From: DASPKT01 sp035626475
Lineage (GTDB): Bacteria > Pseudomonadota > Alphaproteobacteria > Azospirillales > Azospirillaceae
Length of the DNA: 40,299 nt
Assembly (NCBI GenBank): GCA_035626475.1
Contig: DASPNP010000069.1
Coordinates: forward strand, 1-40,299
Reading direction: 5' to 3'
Part shown: piece after piece, positions 30,717-39,132 of the stretch
How positions within the stretch are numbered: position 1 is the first letter of the stretch
Layout of the letters: the number at the start of each line of letters is the position of its first letter
Notes under the pieces: generated by a model
The model's database searches: none
What the model saw: only the letters and a program-made list of their open reading frames with translations
Told to the model about the DNA's origin: nothing
Position numbers and translations under genes: made by a program

Positions 30717-31778
30717 TCACGCCGCCGTGGGCGCCGCCTCCGCCGCGACCGCCTTCACCTCGCCGCAGCTCGCCACCAGCTCCGCCATGCTCAGATTCTC
30801 CCCCAGCCCCTTGCCCGCCGCCGCCTTGGCCGCGGCGATGTCGGGGCAGCCGTCGAAGTTGGGCGGGCCGCCGACGCTGGCCAGCAGCGGGCAGCGCTCG
30901 AACAGCTCCGCCACCCAGTCGACGAAGACCCGCACCTTGGGCGAGAGGTGGCGGCTGTGGGGATAGACGACATGCATGGGGCGCGGCGGCGGCGCGTACT
31001 CCGGCAGCACCTCCACCAGCCTTCCGTCGCGCAGGTGCGGCACCACCATGAAGCGCAGCGGCTGGATCAGGCCGAACCCCTCCAACGCCGCCGCCACATA
31101 ACCGTCGCCGTCGTTCACCGAGAGCGAGCAGCTGGTCTGCACCTCGCGCACCTCGCCGTCGACCAGGAACTCCTTGTGGAAGATGCGGCCGGTGCGCGAG
31201 GAGAAGTACTGGACGCAGTCATGGTCCGCGACCTCCTCGGGCCTCGTCGGCACGCCCTTGCGGGCGAGGTAGGCGGGGCTGGCGCAGGTGACGTGCGGCA
31301 GCAGGCCGACACGGCGCGCGATCAGGCTGCTGTCCTGCAGCTCGCCGATGCGCAGCACGCAGTCGATGCCCTCCTGCACCAGGTCGACCGGCCGGTCGCC
31401 CAGGCCCAGCTTCAGGTCGATGTCGGGGTAGCGTGCGCGGAACTCGTGCAGCAGCGGGATGATGATGAGGCGGCCGACCGTGCTGGGCATGTCGACATGC
31501 AGCCGGCCCTTCGGGCTGGAGCGGTTGCCGAAGGCGCTCTCCGCCTCCTCCACGTCGGCCAGGATGCGCACCGCGCGCTCGTAGAAGGCGGCGCCGTCGA
31601 AGGTCAGGCTGAGGCGGCGGGTGGTGCGGTTCAGCAGCCGCACGCCCAACGACGCCTCCAGATTCTGCACGGTCGTGGTGACGGTCGCGCGCGGCATGCC
31701 CAGCATGTCGGCGGCGCGCGCGAAGCTGTTGGCCTCCACCACCCGGGTGAAGACGAGCATCGCCTGCAGCTTGTCCAT
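30717..31778 (-). CDS. LysR-family transcriptional regulator with C-terminal extension
   Basis: 353 residues from ATG 31778, which has GGAGG 6 bases upstream. The winged HTH is at 1-60 (MDKLQAMLVFTRVVEANSFA, ARAADMLGMPRATVTTTVQN, LGVRLLNRTTRRLSLT). The effector domain covers about 90-295 (LHVDMPSTVGRLIIIPLLHE, DCVLRIGELQDSSLIARRV). The last 50 residues (after FERCPLLASVGG) exceed the usual 300-residue length and end in an Ala-rich helix. It belongs to the large CrgA/DhcR-like group. The target is unknown; it lies downstream of a repeat cluster on each side and is not divergent to any gene, so its regulon may be remote. Confidence 0.9.
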   Translation of the reverse strand: MDKLQAMLVFTRVVEANSFARAADMLGMPRATVTTTVQNLEASLGVRLLNRTTRRLSLTFDGAAFYERAVRILADVEEAESAFGNRSSPKGRLHVDMPSTVGRLIIIPLLHEFRARYPDIDLKLGLGDRPVDLVQEGIDCVLRIGELQDSSLIARRVGLLPHVTCASPAYLARKGVPTRPEEVADHDCVQYFSSRTGRIFHKEFLVDGEVREVQTSCSLSVNDGDGYVAAALEGFGLIQPLRFMVVPHLRDGRLVEVLPEYAPPPRPMHVVYPHSRHLSPKVRVFVDWVAELFERCPLLASVGGPPNFDGCPDIAAAKAAAGKGLGENLSMAELVASCGEVKAVAAEAAPTAA

Positions 31779-31875
31779 CGGGGCCTCCATCGCGCCGAAC
31801 GCCGATGGAAGCGTAGCCTATTCCCGCCCTTCTGGACAGGCGGGGGCGCCGCAGGTCAGGAGCCCCCCAACCGTC

Positions 31876-32090
31876 ACCCCGGCGAAGGCCGGGGCCCAGG
31901 GGTTGCAGCGGGATGCGACCGATGCAGCGCTGGCTTGGTTCGTAGGTCGCATGGAGCCGCAGGCGTAATGCGACGTTACACGGCCGGCGAATGTCGCATT
32001 GCGCTGCGCTCCATGCGACCTACGGGTGCTTCATAGATCCTCCATGGCGGCAACCCCTGGGTCCCGGCCTGCGCCGGGATGACGGGTAGG
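31876..32090. repeat. second nested dispersed repeat flanking the LysR gene
   Basis: Outer arms: CCCAGGGGTTGC at 31895-31906 and GCAACCCCTGGG at 32050-32061, with CCCGGC-rich hairpins outside. Inner arms of another family: CGTAGGTCGCATGGAGC at 31941-31957 and its complement ending at 32023, then imperfect GCAATGCGAC-like pairing. The region 31779-32104 has no gene apart from this element. Confidence 0.8.
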
Positions 32091-32104
32091 TGTAGGACTG
32101 GCCT

Positions 32105-32356
32105 TCAGCCCTCGCGGCCGCGGCCGGTGCGCTCCTGCAGCTCGTCGATGCGGCGCGACGCGTCGGCCTTGGTCAGCTTGGCGTCGAAGGCCTCCCCGGC
32201 CTCCTCGCTCAGCGTCTTCAGGTAGGACGCCTGGGCGCCGGTCATGGGCTCGTCGCCCGTGGTCCAGTCGGACGGGTCCTTCTCACGGTTGCTGGCGCCG
32301 GCGATGTCGGCCGTCTTCGGGTTCTCCGCCTGCTGGGCTCGGTCGTTCCGGGACAT
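32105..32356 (-). CDS. DUF3072 domain-containing protein
   Basis: 83 residues. The C-terminal part DEPMTGAQASYLKTLSEEAG, then FDAKLTKADASRRIDELQ, is the DUF3072 signature; the N-terminus is polar and disordered-looking (MSRNDRAQQAENPKTADIAG). The MTGAQASYLKTL...A...I..L pattern resembles a small SAP-like helix pair used in nucleic-acid binding, but no function is established. Monocistronic. Confidence 0.85.
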   Translation of the reverse strand: MSRNDRAQQAENPKTADIAGASNREKDPSDWTTGDEPMTGAQASYLKTLSEEAGEAFDAKLTKADASRRIDELQERTGRGREG

Positions 32357-32445
32357 GGCATCCTCCTATGCTTGTGCCATGCGTTCCAACGCCGGCCGGA
32401 AGGATTTGTTCCGGTTTCGTTCTAATCCTGGTGCCGTCAGGCGCT

Positions 32446-32805
32446 TCAGCCGGCCGGCTTGTCGGCGGGGGCGGGCCTGTCCTCCACCCGGCGCATCGCC
32501 TTGACATGGACGGCGCCCTCGAAGCGGTCGCCGATGATCTCCAGGTCGAGCGGCGAGCAGACCCAGGAGGAGCCGCGGGTGCGCACGCCGACGCCGTACC
32601 GGAAGGCGAGCTCGGGCTGCGGGCTGAACAGGGTCAGCTCGTACTGCTCGCGCACGCCCACGGTGATGCGGACGGTGTCGCGGTCGACATAGGTCCAGCC
32701 GTTGATGTTGTCGGCGCGGAAGCAGGTGCGGTCCTTCGGCGTCTCGGCCGCGGCCGGAAGGGAGAGGAGCGCGGCCAGCGCGGCCGCCAGGAGGGCGCGG
32801 TGCAT
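32446..32805 (-). CDS. small exported protein (DUF6491-like)
   Basis: 119 residues from ATG 32805. Signal peptide MHRALLAAALAALLSLPAAA with cleavage near AAA-ETPK. The mature part DRTCFRADNINGWTYVDRDT, VRITVGVREQYELTL and GSSWVCSPLDLEIIGDRF has two cysteines likely in a disulfide and reads like the DUF6491 family of small periplasmic or lipoprotein-like proteins. No lipobox is seen. Function unknown. Divergent from the MocR gene, with 162 bases between starts. Confidence 0.65.
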   Translation of the reverse strand: MHRALLAAALAALLSLPAAAETPKDRTCFRADNINGWTYVDRDTVRITVGVREQYELTLFSPQPELAFRYGVGVRTRGSSWVCSPLDLEIIGDRFEGAVHVKAMRRVEDRPAPADKPAG

Positions 32806-32967
32806 GGGGATGGTCTCCGTCGGAATGCCTGTTCCGCATATGGGCATCGGCGCGCCGCCGGTCCACATCCCCGGAATCCCCGGGCGGGTCCGGGCCGGCG
32901 GCGCGTTGCCCTTGTCGGGAAGGGCTGGCATACAAGTCCGTGCAAGGGCGGCGGGCGGTGACCGGAC

Positions 32968-34359
32968 ATGGGCGGCAGAACTTCGCGGCGACAGGGGGAG
33001 CGGCGGAGCTGGCGGCCCGACATCTCGGGCGCCACCGGCCCGCTCTACCTCGCCATCGCCGACGCGCTGGGCGCCGACATCGCCGCCGGAACGCTGCGCC
33101 CCGGCGACCCGCTGCCGACCCACCGCGCCCTGGCGCCGCTGCTGGGCGTGGACCTGACCACCGTTACCCGGGCCTATGGCGAGGCGCGGCGGCGCGGGCT
33201 GATCGACGCCGCCACCGGGCGCGGCACCTTCGTCAAGGCAGCGGGCCGGCCGGCGGCCCCGGCCCTGGGCATCGACCTCTCCATGAACATGCCGCCCCGG
33301 CCGGACTGGCTGGCGGAGCGGCTGGCCGCCACGATGGCGGCGCTGCTGCGCGACGGCGGGGCGGGCCTGTTGGCCTACCAGCCCAGCGGCGGGCTGCTTC
33401 CCGACCGGGAAGCCGGCGCCCGGTGGCTGGCGCCGCTGCTGCCGGACCTCACGGCCGAGCGCGTGCTGGTGACCGGCGGGGCGCAGGCCGGGCTGATGGC
33501 GCTGCTGACCCTGCTGGCGCGGCCCGGCGACGTCGTGCTGGCCGAGGCGCTGTGTTATCCCGGCCTGCGCGCCGCCGCCGCCCAACTCGGCCTACGGCTG
33601 GAAGGCGTGGCGATGGATTCCGACGGCGTGCGGCCCGACGCGCTGGACGAGGCCTGCCGCCGCTGGTCGCCCCGGGCCTTCTACTGCGTGCCGACCCTGC
33701 ACAACCCGACCGGCCTGACCTGGTCTCCGGCGCGGCGGGCGGAGATCGCCGCCGTCGCGCGGGCGCGGGCGCTGACGATCATCGAGGACGATGCCTACGG
33801 CCTGCTGCCGGCCGGGACCCCGGCGCCGCTGGCGGCCCTGGCGCCCGACCTGACCTGGTACCTGGCGACGCTGGCCAAGACCCTGACGCCGGCGCTGCGC
33901 GTCGCCTATCTGGTGGCGCCCGACGCCGAGCGCCGCGGCCGGGCCGAGGCGGCGCTGCGGGCCGTCACCCAGATGGCGCCGCCGCTGTCGGTCGCCGCCG
34001 CCACGCGCTGGATCGGCGACGGCACGGCGGCCGACCTCCTGCGCTCGGTGCGGGAGGAGAGCCGGGCGCGCCAGGCGCTTGCCCGCTCCATCCTGCCCCT
34101 GGGCGGCGACGCGGGGGAGGGTCACCATGTCTGGCTGGGCCTGCCGGACGGGCGCAACGCCGCCGACTTCGCCGCCCGGCTGCGCCGCTCCAACCTCGCG
34201 GTGGTGCCGGACGACGCCTTCGCGGTGGCGCCGCCCTCCATCCCGGCGCTGCGCCTGTCGCTGGGGGCCGCGACCGACCGCGCCCAGCTCTCGGCCGGCC
34301 TCCGCCTCCTCGCCGACGCCCTTGCCCAGGCGCCGGACCCGCTGCTGCACATCGTCTGA
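32968..34359 (+). CDS. MocR-type regulator: GntR HTH fused to aminotransferase domain
   Basis: 463 residues. The N-terminal winged HTH (about 20-90) shows PLYLAIADALGADIAAGTLR, PGDPLPTHRALAPLLGVDLT and the turn TVTRAYGEARRRGLIDAATG. The fold-type-I aminotransferase domain (about 110-460) keeps LLAYQPSGGLLPDREAGARW, LHNPTGLTWSPARRAE, EDDAYG, and the PLP lysine in LATLAKTLTP (K304). MocR proteins usually use PLP or amino-acid/amine adducts as effectors to regulate an adjacent gene; the divergent small exported gene and the downstream membrane gene are candidates. The SD is weak. Confidence 0.92.
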   Translation: MGGRTSRRQGERRSWRPDISGATGPLYLAIADALGADIAAGTLRPGDPLPTHRALAPLLGVDLTTVTRAYGEARRRGLIDAATGRGTFVKAAGRPAAPALGIDLSMNMPPRPDWLAERLAATMAALLRDGGAGLLAYQPSGGLLPDREAGARWLAPLLPDLTAERVLVTGGAQAGLMALLTLLARPGDVVLAEALCYPGLRAAAAQLGLRLEGVAMDSDGVRPDALDEACRRWSPRAFYCVPTLHNPTGLTWSPARRAEIAAVARARALTIIEDDAYGLLPAGTPAPLAALAPDLTWYLATLAKTLTPALRVAYLVAPDAERRGRAEAALRAVTQMAPPLSVAAATRWIGDGTAADLLRSVREESRARQALARSILPLGGDAGEGHHVWLGLPDGRNAADFAARLRRSNLAVVPDDAFAVAPPSIPALRLSLGAATDRAQLSAGLRLLADALAQAPDPLLHIV

Positions 34360-34478
34360 ACCGGGAGGATTGAGCCGGCGTGCGGTGCCGCCGGGAGAAG
34401 CCTCGTCACTCCAAAAGGGAACCCCCTGCGGAGCGGATCGTTGTCCGCCGGTGCATCCACCGCCGACCGGATTAACTC

Positions 34479-35903
34479 ATGCCCCGACTTCCCACCGCCA
34501 GCGCGGCGCCCGCCGCGGCCGCGATCCTGCTCGCCGGCCTCGTTTTGGTCTGGCCGGCCTTCTGGAGCGGCTATCCGCTGGTCTTCAGCGACAGCGCCTC
34601 CTTCCTGGGGGTGATGAATCCCTGGGGCCAGCACTGGGCGCGGCCGATCTTCTACAGCCTGGCGCTGATCCCCTTCACCCTCAACTGGACCCTCTGGCCG
34701 GCGGTGGTGCTGCAGGGAGTCGTCATGGCTCACCTGATCTGGCTGACCCTGCGCACCCTCGGCGGCGGCGTGCGGCGCCCGGTCTTCGCGGGCGTGGTGC
34801 TGCTGGTGGCGGCCGGCTCCAGCCTGCCCTGGTACCTGGGCCAGATCATGCCGGACTTCCTGGCGCCGACGGCGGTGCTGTGCGCCTTCCTGCTGGGCTT
34901 CGGCGGCGACCGGATCTCACGTCTCGAGCGCTGGTGGCTTGCGGCGCTGCTCAGCCTTTCGGTCGCCGCCCACCTGTCGCACCTGCCGCTGGCGGCCGGG
35001 CTGGCGGTCTGCGTCGCGGCGCTCCGCCCGCCGCTCTCGGGACCGGGGACGCACCGGGCGGCGCTGCTGCCGATGGTGGCGGCCATCGCCGCCGCCATGG
35101 TGGCCCACCTGGCGGTGAACACCGTCGTGCGCGGCCATCCCACCCTGTCGCCCTCCGGCTCCATCTTCATGCTGGCGCGCAGCGTCGCCGACGGCCCGGC
35201 CAAGGCCTATCTGCGCGACGCCTGCCCGGAGGCCGGCTACAGGCTCTGTCCCCATGTCGACCAGCTTCCCGACGATGCCGACATCTTCCTGTGGGAGCGC
35301 CGGAGCCCATTCTGGACGGCGGCGGGCCTGAACGAGCATCCCGAGCGGCAGACGGCCGACGGCATGAACTACCAGCCCGAGGCGCAGGCGATCCTGGACG
35401 GCACCTTCGAGCGCCATCTGGGCTGGCAGGCGGAGGCCGCCCTGCGGAACACGCTGCGGCAGCTGGCCATGAACGACACCGGCGACGGGATGAGCCCGAT
35501 CCACAAGGAGATGCCGGTCAGCAAGCGGCTGGCGGAGGTCTTCCCCGACGAGCATGACGAGTATCTCGCCAGCCGCCAGCTGACCGGGGCGCTGCAGCTG
35601 GACAAGGTCAACGCCCTGCACCGGCTGGCCTGGCCGGCCGCGGCTCTGGTCATGCTGGCGGTGGCGGTGCTGCGGCGGTCGAGCCGCTACCGGGCGCTGG
35701 CGGCCCTGGTCGCCCTGGGCATCCTCGGCAACGCGATCATCATGGGGTCCATCTCCGGCCCGCACCACCGCTATGGCGGCCGCATGATCTGCCTGGTCGT
35801 GCTGGGCGCCGCCGCCGCCCTCGCCCTCCCACGCCGCCGCGCGGCGGAGACCGGGGCCGGCAGCCTGGCCGGGAGCGCGTCCGGGGCGTCCGCCGGCTAC
35901 TGA
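34479..35903 (+). CDS. polytopic membrane protein, unknown function
   Basis: 474 residues, about nine to ten membrane segments: the first near 10-30 (AAAILLAGLVLVWPAFWSGY), several to about 230, then a soluble loop of about 140 residues (to roughly 375) and further segments at the C-terminus (AAALVMLAVAVLRR, LAALVALGILGNAIIMGSIS). The first loop YPLVFSDSASFLGVMNPWGQ has an acidic residue, and such a loop recalls GT-C-fold glycosyltransferases, but the resemblance is slight. The loop also has VDQLPDDADIFLWERRSPFW. No lipid-linked sugar genes are near. It is 119 bases after MocR. Confidence 0.7.
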   Translation: MPRLPTASAAPAAAAILLAGLVLVWPAFWSGYPLVFSDSASFLGVMNPWGQHWARPIFYSLALIPFTLNWTLWPAVVLQGVVMAHLIWLTLRTLGGGVRRPVFAGVVLLVAAGSSLPWYLGQIMPDFLAPTAVLCAFLLGFGGDRISRLERWWLAALLSLSVAAHLSHLPLAAGLAVCVAALRPPLSGPGTHRAALLPMVAAIAAAMVAHLAVNTVVRGHPTLSPSGSIFMLARSVADGPAKAYLRDACPEAGYRLCPHVDQLPDDADIFLWERRSPFWTAAGLNEHPERQTADGMNYQPEAQAILDGTFERHLGWQAEAALRNTLRQLAMNDTGDGMSPIHKEMPVSKRLAEVFPDEHDEYLASRQLTGALQLDKVNALHRLAWPAAALVMLAVAVLRRSSRYRALAALVALGILGNAIIMGSISGPHHRYGGRMICLVVLGAAAALALPRRRAAETGAGSLAGSASGASAGY

Positions 35904-35921
35904 CGCCGGCCCCGACCCGCG

Positions 35922-35960
35922 GGCCGCCGCCAGGGCGGCCGCAGGCGGGATGTCCTGCGG
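35922..35960. terminator. tandem hairpins between convergent genes
   Basis: GGCCGCC/GGCGGCC (35922-35940) followed by CCGCAGG/CCTGCGG (35939-35960), between the membrane-protein and urcA-type genes, likely shared by both directions. Confidence 0.5.
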
Positions 35961-35996
35961 CCCCTTGTGCCGGCGGCCGGCGATGCCGGGCGCGGA

Positions 35997-36413
35997 TCAG
36001 CGGACCTGAAGGACCGCGACCTGGGTGAGCGGGCGTCCCGTCGCCGCGGCGACCTGAACGGCCTGGTCCAGGCGCGTCTTGGCATCGCCGACGCTGGTGC
36101 GGACGCAGACATTGCCGTAACGGATCGCCTCGCCCGGCAGCATGTCGCGGTAGAGCGTGCGGCACCCGTCCGTCGCGGCCGCCCGGATGCGCGAGGTCAG
36201 CTGCTGCATGCCGCCGTCGGTGCGGATGTCGAGATCGTCGAAGTGCACGATGCGCTGGAAGCTGTCGGCCCGGTCGAAGTCGACCGTCACCTCGGGCATC
36301 TGCTCGGCACGGGCGGCCGGGGCTCCCGCCAGCAGGGCGCCCGCCACCAGGAGGGCGCCGAGCGCCGGTGCCAGAGAGGCGGACAGGGCGCGGGACTTCA
36401 TCTCGCTCATCAT
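35997..36413 (-). CDS. UrcA family protein
   Basis: 138 residues from ATG 36413 (SD GAGGA, 7 bases); further in-frame ATGs at 36410 and 36401 are possible. A signal peptide ends near AARA-EQMP. The mature part has VHFDDLDIRTDGGMQQLTSR, IRAAATDGCRTLYRD and a second cysteine in GNVCVRTSV, matching the UrcA family (small exported proteins with a V.F.DLDL...G...L..RI..AA...C pattern). Function unknown. The AT-rich 36510-36670 region upstream probably contains its promoter. Confidence 0.85.
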   Translation of the reverse strand: MMSEMKSRALSASLAPALGALLVAGALLAGAPAARAEQMPEVTVDFDRADSFQRIVHFDDLDIRTDGGMQQLTSRIRAAATDGCRTLYRDMLPGEAIRYGNVCVRTSVGDAKTRLDQAVQVAAATGRPLTQVAVLQVR

Positions 36414-36773
36414 GATCTGGTCCTCGCGGATGGGGAGTGCGCGGCGGGGCGTCGATCCGCTTCGGACGCCGGGCCCGGGGCGCAGCCAGAACCGGCGCGC
36501 TCCGGTAAGTATTCAAGACCAGCGCCGATGAATCCTCAAGTTACGAAGTGTATCTGCACGAATTCATTGAGGCCCTCCCATCGTACAGCCCACGTCGGTA
36601 TGTAACGGTAGTGTTTCCGTTCAGAAAATAATGATTGTTGTTCTGCACATTGTTCATTGTAGCAGCAGGTTTCCTGCGGCCGGCACCCTTGCGGAAGGCC
36701 GGCGCCGACCGTCGAGGGCGGGCGCGCCGGAAGCTGTCGCCGACCGGTGCGCCCGCCACGGGCGTGCCGCCGC

Positions 36774-37769
36774 TCAGTGCCGCTCGCTGTCAAGATGGGC
36801 CATCTGCGCCGGGGCGTAGCGCTCGCCGCTGGCGGCGCCCTTCGGCACGGCGCGCTCGATGGCCGCGAGGTCGGCCTCCCCCAGCGTGACGGCGAGGGCG
36901 CCCAGCGCCTCCGCCAGCCGGTCGCGGCGGCGGGCGCCGACCAGCGGCACGATGTCCTCACCCCGCGACAGCGCCCAGGCGATGGCCAGCTGCGCCACGG
37001 TGACGCCCTTCGCCGCCGCGATGCCGCGCAAGGCCTCGACCAGGGCGAGGTTGCGCTCGACATTGCCCTCCTGGAAGCGCGGGCTCATGCCCCGGAAGTC
37101 GCCCGGCGCGGCGGCCTCGGGGCGCCAGTGCCCACTGATCAGGCCGCGCGACAGCACGCCGTAGGCGGTGATGCCGATGCCGAGGTCGCGGCAGGTGGCG
37201 AGGATGCCGTCCTCGATCCCGCGCGAGATCAGCGAATATTCGATCTGCAGGTCGGCGATGGGGTGCACCGCCGCCGCCCGGCGGATCGTCTCGGGTCCGA
37301 CCTCGCTCAGGCCGATGTGCCGCACATAGCCCGCCTTCACCATGTCGGCGATGGCGCCGATCGTGTCCTCGATCGGCACGCCGGGATCGAGGCGCGCCGG
37401 GCGGTAGATGTCGATATGGTCGAGGCCGAGGCGCTGCAGCGACTGCGCCAGGAAGTTCTTCACCGCTTGCGGCCGGGCGTCATAGCCGATCCAGGCGCCG
37501 CCGGGGTCGCGCAGCGCGCCGAACTTGACGCTGACGACGGCTTGGTCGCGCCGGCCCCGCAGCGCCTCGCCGACCAGCATCTCGTTATGGCCCATGCCGT
37601 AGAAATCGCCGGTGTCGACCAGGGTCACGCCCGCCTCCAGCGCGGCGTGCAGGGTGGAGATCGCCTCCGTCCGGTCGGCCGGGCCGTACATGCCCGAGGA
37701 CATGCCCATGGTGCCGAGGCCAAGGGACGAGACGAGGGGGCCGGTGCGGCCGAGACGACGCTGTTCCAT
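36774..37769 (-). CDS. aldo/keto reductase
   Basis: 331 residues from ATG 37769 (GGAG about 9 bases upstream). NADPH-dependent (beta/alpha)8 barrel. Seen: MEQRRLGRTGPLVSSLGLGT, catalytic Asp and Tyr in VTLVDTGDFYGMGHNEMLVG, catalytic Lys in VVSVKFGALRD, and cofactor-side LVGARRRDRLAEALGAL. The place of the fourth catalytic residue, usually His in a D-L-Y-x-x-H-R strand, reads DIYRPARLDP, so that His is absent. A YRPAR variant may be a subfamily feature. Divergent from a LysR gene with a shared operator, so LysR-controlled. The substrate is unknown. Confidence 0.9.
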   Translation of the reverse strand: MEQRRLGRTGPLVSSLGLGTMGMSSGMYGPADRTEAISTLHAALEAGVTLVDTGDFYGMGHNEMLVGEALRGRRDQAVVSVKFGALRDPGGAWIGYDARPQAVKNFLAQSLQRLGLDHIDIYRPARLDPGVPIEDTIGAIADMVKAGYVRHIGLSEVGPETIRRAAAVHPIADLQIEYSLISRGIEDGILATCRDLGIGITAYGVLSRGLISGHWRPEAAAPGDFRGMSPRFQEGNVERNLALVEALRGIAAAKGVTVAQLAIAWALSRGEDIVPLVGARRRDRLAEALGALAVTLGEADLAAIERAVPKGAASGERYAPAQMAHLDSERH

Positions 37770-37874
37770 GATCCGTTTCTCCATCCGTGGGCGCAAGGCG
37801 ACGGCCGCCCCGCTTCCGGTCCTGGATATGCGCCCCTTTGCGGCGTGCGATAATCCGCCCTATCCTGCATAGCC

Positions 37875-37892
37875 TGTGCGGATTTCCGCACA
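37875..37892. promoter_or_regulatory. 18-bp palindrome between aldo/keto reductase and LysR genes
   Basis: TGTGCGGATTTCCGCACA, two perfect 8-bp arms around TT, in the 141-base gap between divergent starts (37769 and 37911). It fits a LysR recognition site (T...A ends, interrupted dyad) placed to repress its own gene and control the reductase. Confidence 0.65.
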
Positions 37893-37910
37893 ATGGACAG
37901 GGAGGGAGCG

Positions 37911-38822
37911 GTGTCCGATCCGGATCTGGCCGACCTGCAGGCCTTCGCCGCGGTGGCCGAGGCCAGGAGCTTCCGCGCGGCGGCGGCCCGGCGCGGCGTC
38001 TCGCCCTCGGCGTTGAGCGAGGCGGTGCGGCGTGTGGAGGCGCGCCTCGGCGTCCGCCTGCTGAACCGCACCACCCGCAGCGTCACCGCGACCGAGGCCG
38101 GCGCCCGGCTGCTGGAGCGGCTGGCGCCGGCCCTGCGCGAGGTCGCGGCGGCGCTGGACGGGCTGAACGATCTGCGCGGGGCGGGAGAGGTGCGGGGCAC
38201 GCTGCGGCTGAACGTGCCGACCATCGTGGCGCGCCTGGTGCTGCCGCCGATCGCGACGCGCTTCCTGGCGCGGCATCCCGGCGTGCGGCTGGAGGTGGTG
38301 GCGGAGGACGGCTTCACCGACGTGCTGGCGGCCGGCTTCGACGCCGGAGTGCGCTATGAGGAGCGGCTGGCGCAGGACATGATCGCCGTGCCGCTGGGAC
38401 CGAGGGTGCAGCGCTTCGTCACGGCGGCGGCGCCGTCCTACGTCGCCGCGCGCGGCATGCCGGCCCATCCCACCGAGCTGCTGGCCCACGCCTGCATCCG
38501 CCACCGATTCCAGAGCGGCGTCACCGGCATCTGGGAGTTCGAGCGGGGCGCCGAGACGCTGCGGCTGCAGCCGGACGGCCCCCTGGTGGCGTCGACGCTG
38601 GATTTGGAGGTCGCCGCGGCATTGGCCGGTCTTGGGATCATCCACACCTTCGACGGGGTCCTGGACCCGCTGATCGAGGAGGGACGCCTGGTGCGCCTGC
38701 TGCCGGACTGGTCGCCCGCCTTCTCCGGACCGTTCCTGTACTATGCGGGGCGCCGCCACCTGCCGGGCCCGCTCAGGGCCTTCATCGCCTTCCTGAAGGA
38801 CACAACCCGGTCCGGGTGGTGA
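37911..38822 (+). CDS. LysR-family transcriptional regulator
   Basis: 303 residues from GTG 37911, chosen because AGGGAGGGAG precedes it and the in-frame ATG at 37893 has no SD and directly abuts the palindrome. The HTH (about 5-62) is DLADLQAFAAVAEARSFRAA, AARRGVSPSALSEAVRRVEA, RLLNRTTRSVTATEAG. The effector domain covers 90-295 (LNVPTIVARLVLPPIATRFL, DAGVRYEERLAQDMIAVPLG, GLGIIHTFDGVLDPLIEEGR). Normal length. It is divergent from an aldo/keto reductase and is probably its activator or repressor. Confidence 0.92.
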   Translation: MSDPDLADLQAFAAVAEARSFRAAAARRGVSPSALSEAVRRVEARLGVRLLNRTTRSVTATEAGARLLERLAPALREVAAALDGLNDLRGAGEVRGTLRLNVPTIVARLVLPPIATRFLARHPGVRLEVVAEDGFTDVLAAGFDAGVRYEERLAQDMIAVPLGPRVQRFVTAAAPSYVAARGMPAHPTELLAHACIRHRFQSGVTGIWEFERGAETLRLQPDGPLVASTLDLEVAAALAGLGIIHTFDGVLDPLIEEGRLVRLLPDWSPAFSGPFLYYAGRRHLPGPLRAFIAFLKDTTRSGW

Positions 38823-39132
38823 CCCCGCCAGAGAGGCCGCGGCCGAGCTTAGCCGCTCCGCCCTGCCGGGGTGGCGGGCGTCCGCCACATCGAATCTTGA
38901 GAAGAGGCGGGAGATCCGGTCTTCGGACGGCCGCTGGCGCATCTCGCAAGCGGCGGGGCGGACGCTCTGGACTGATACCCGTCCCTCTTCCCGCGGCCCC
39001 GGCCCTCTCCATCGGTAAGGTCGGCGGCCGCATCGGGGTAAGCTGGATGGGGCGGGGCGCCGGCGCGGTATCGCGGATAAGCTTGGGGGTCACGCCGGTC
39101 GGATCGGCGCCACGCAACGAGGATACGGGCCC
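38823..39132. other. intergenic region before the 2Fe-2S subunit gene
   Basis: About 310 bases. No credible gene; the end near 39075-39132 carries a GAGGA SD about 10 bases before ATG 39133. No clear terminator of the LysR gene or promoter motif was recognised. Confidence 0.4.

Noticed and set aside
30376..32090. LysR gene plus flanking repeats as a classical insertion sequence or composite transposon
   Set aside because: No transposase is encoded and the flanking elements are nested short palindromes rather than IS ends; no target-site duplication could be defined by eye.
36541..36657. 38-residue Asn-rich frame (MNNVQNNNHYFLNGN...) upstream of the UrcA gene
   Set aside because: It lies in an AT-rich intergenic region expected to hold promoters; no convincing SD or family. 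It could be a real short peptide but is not supported.
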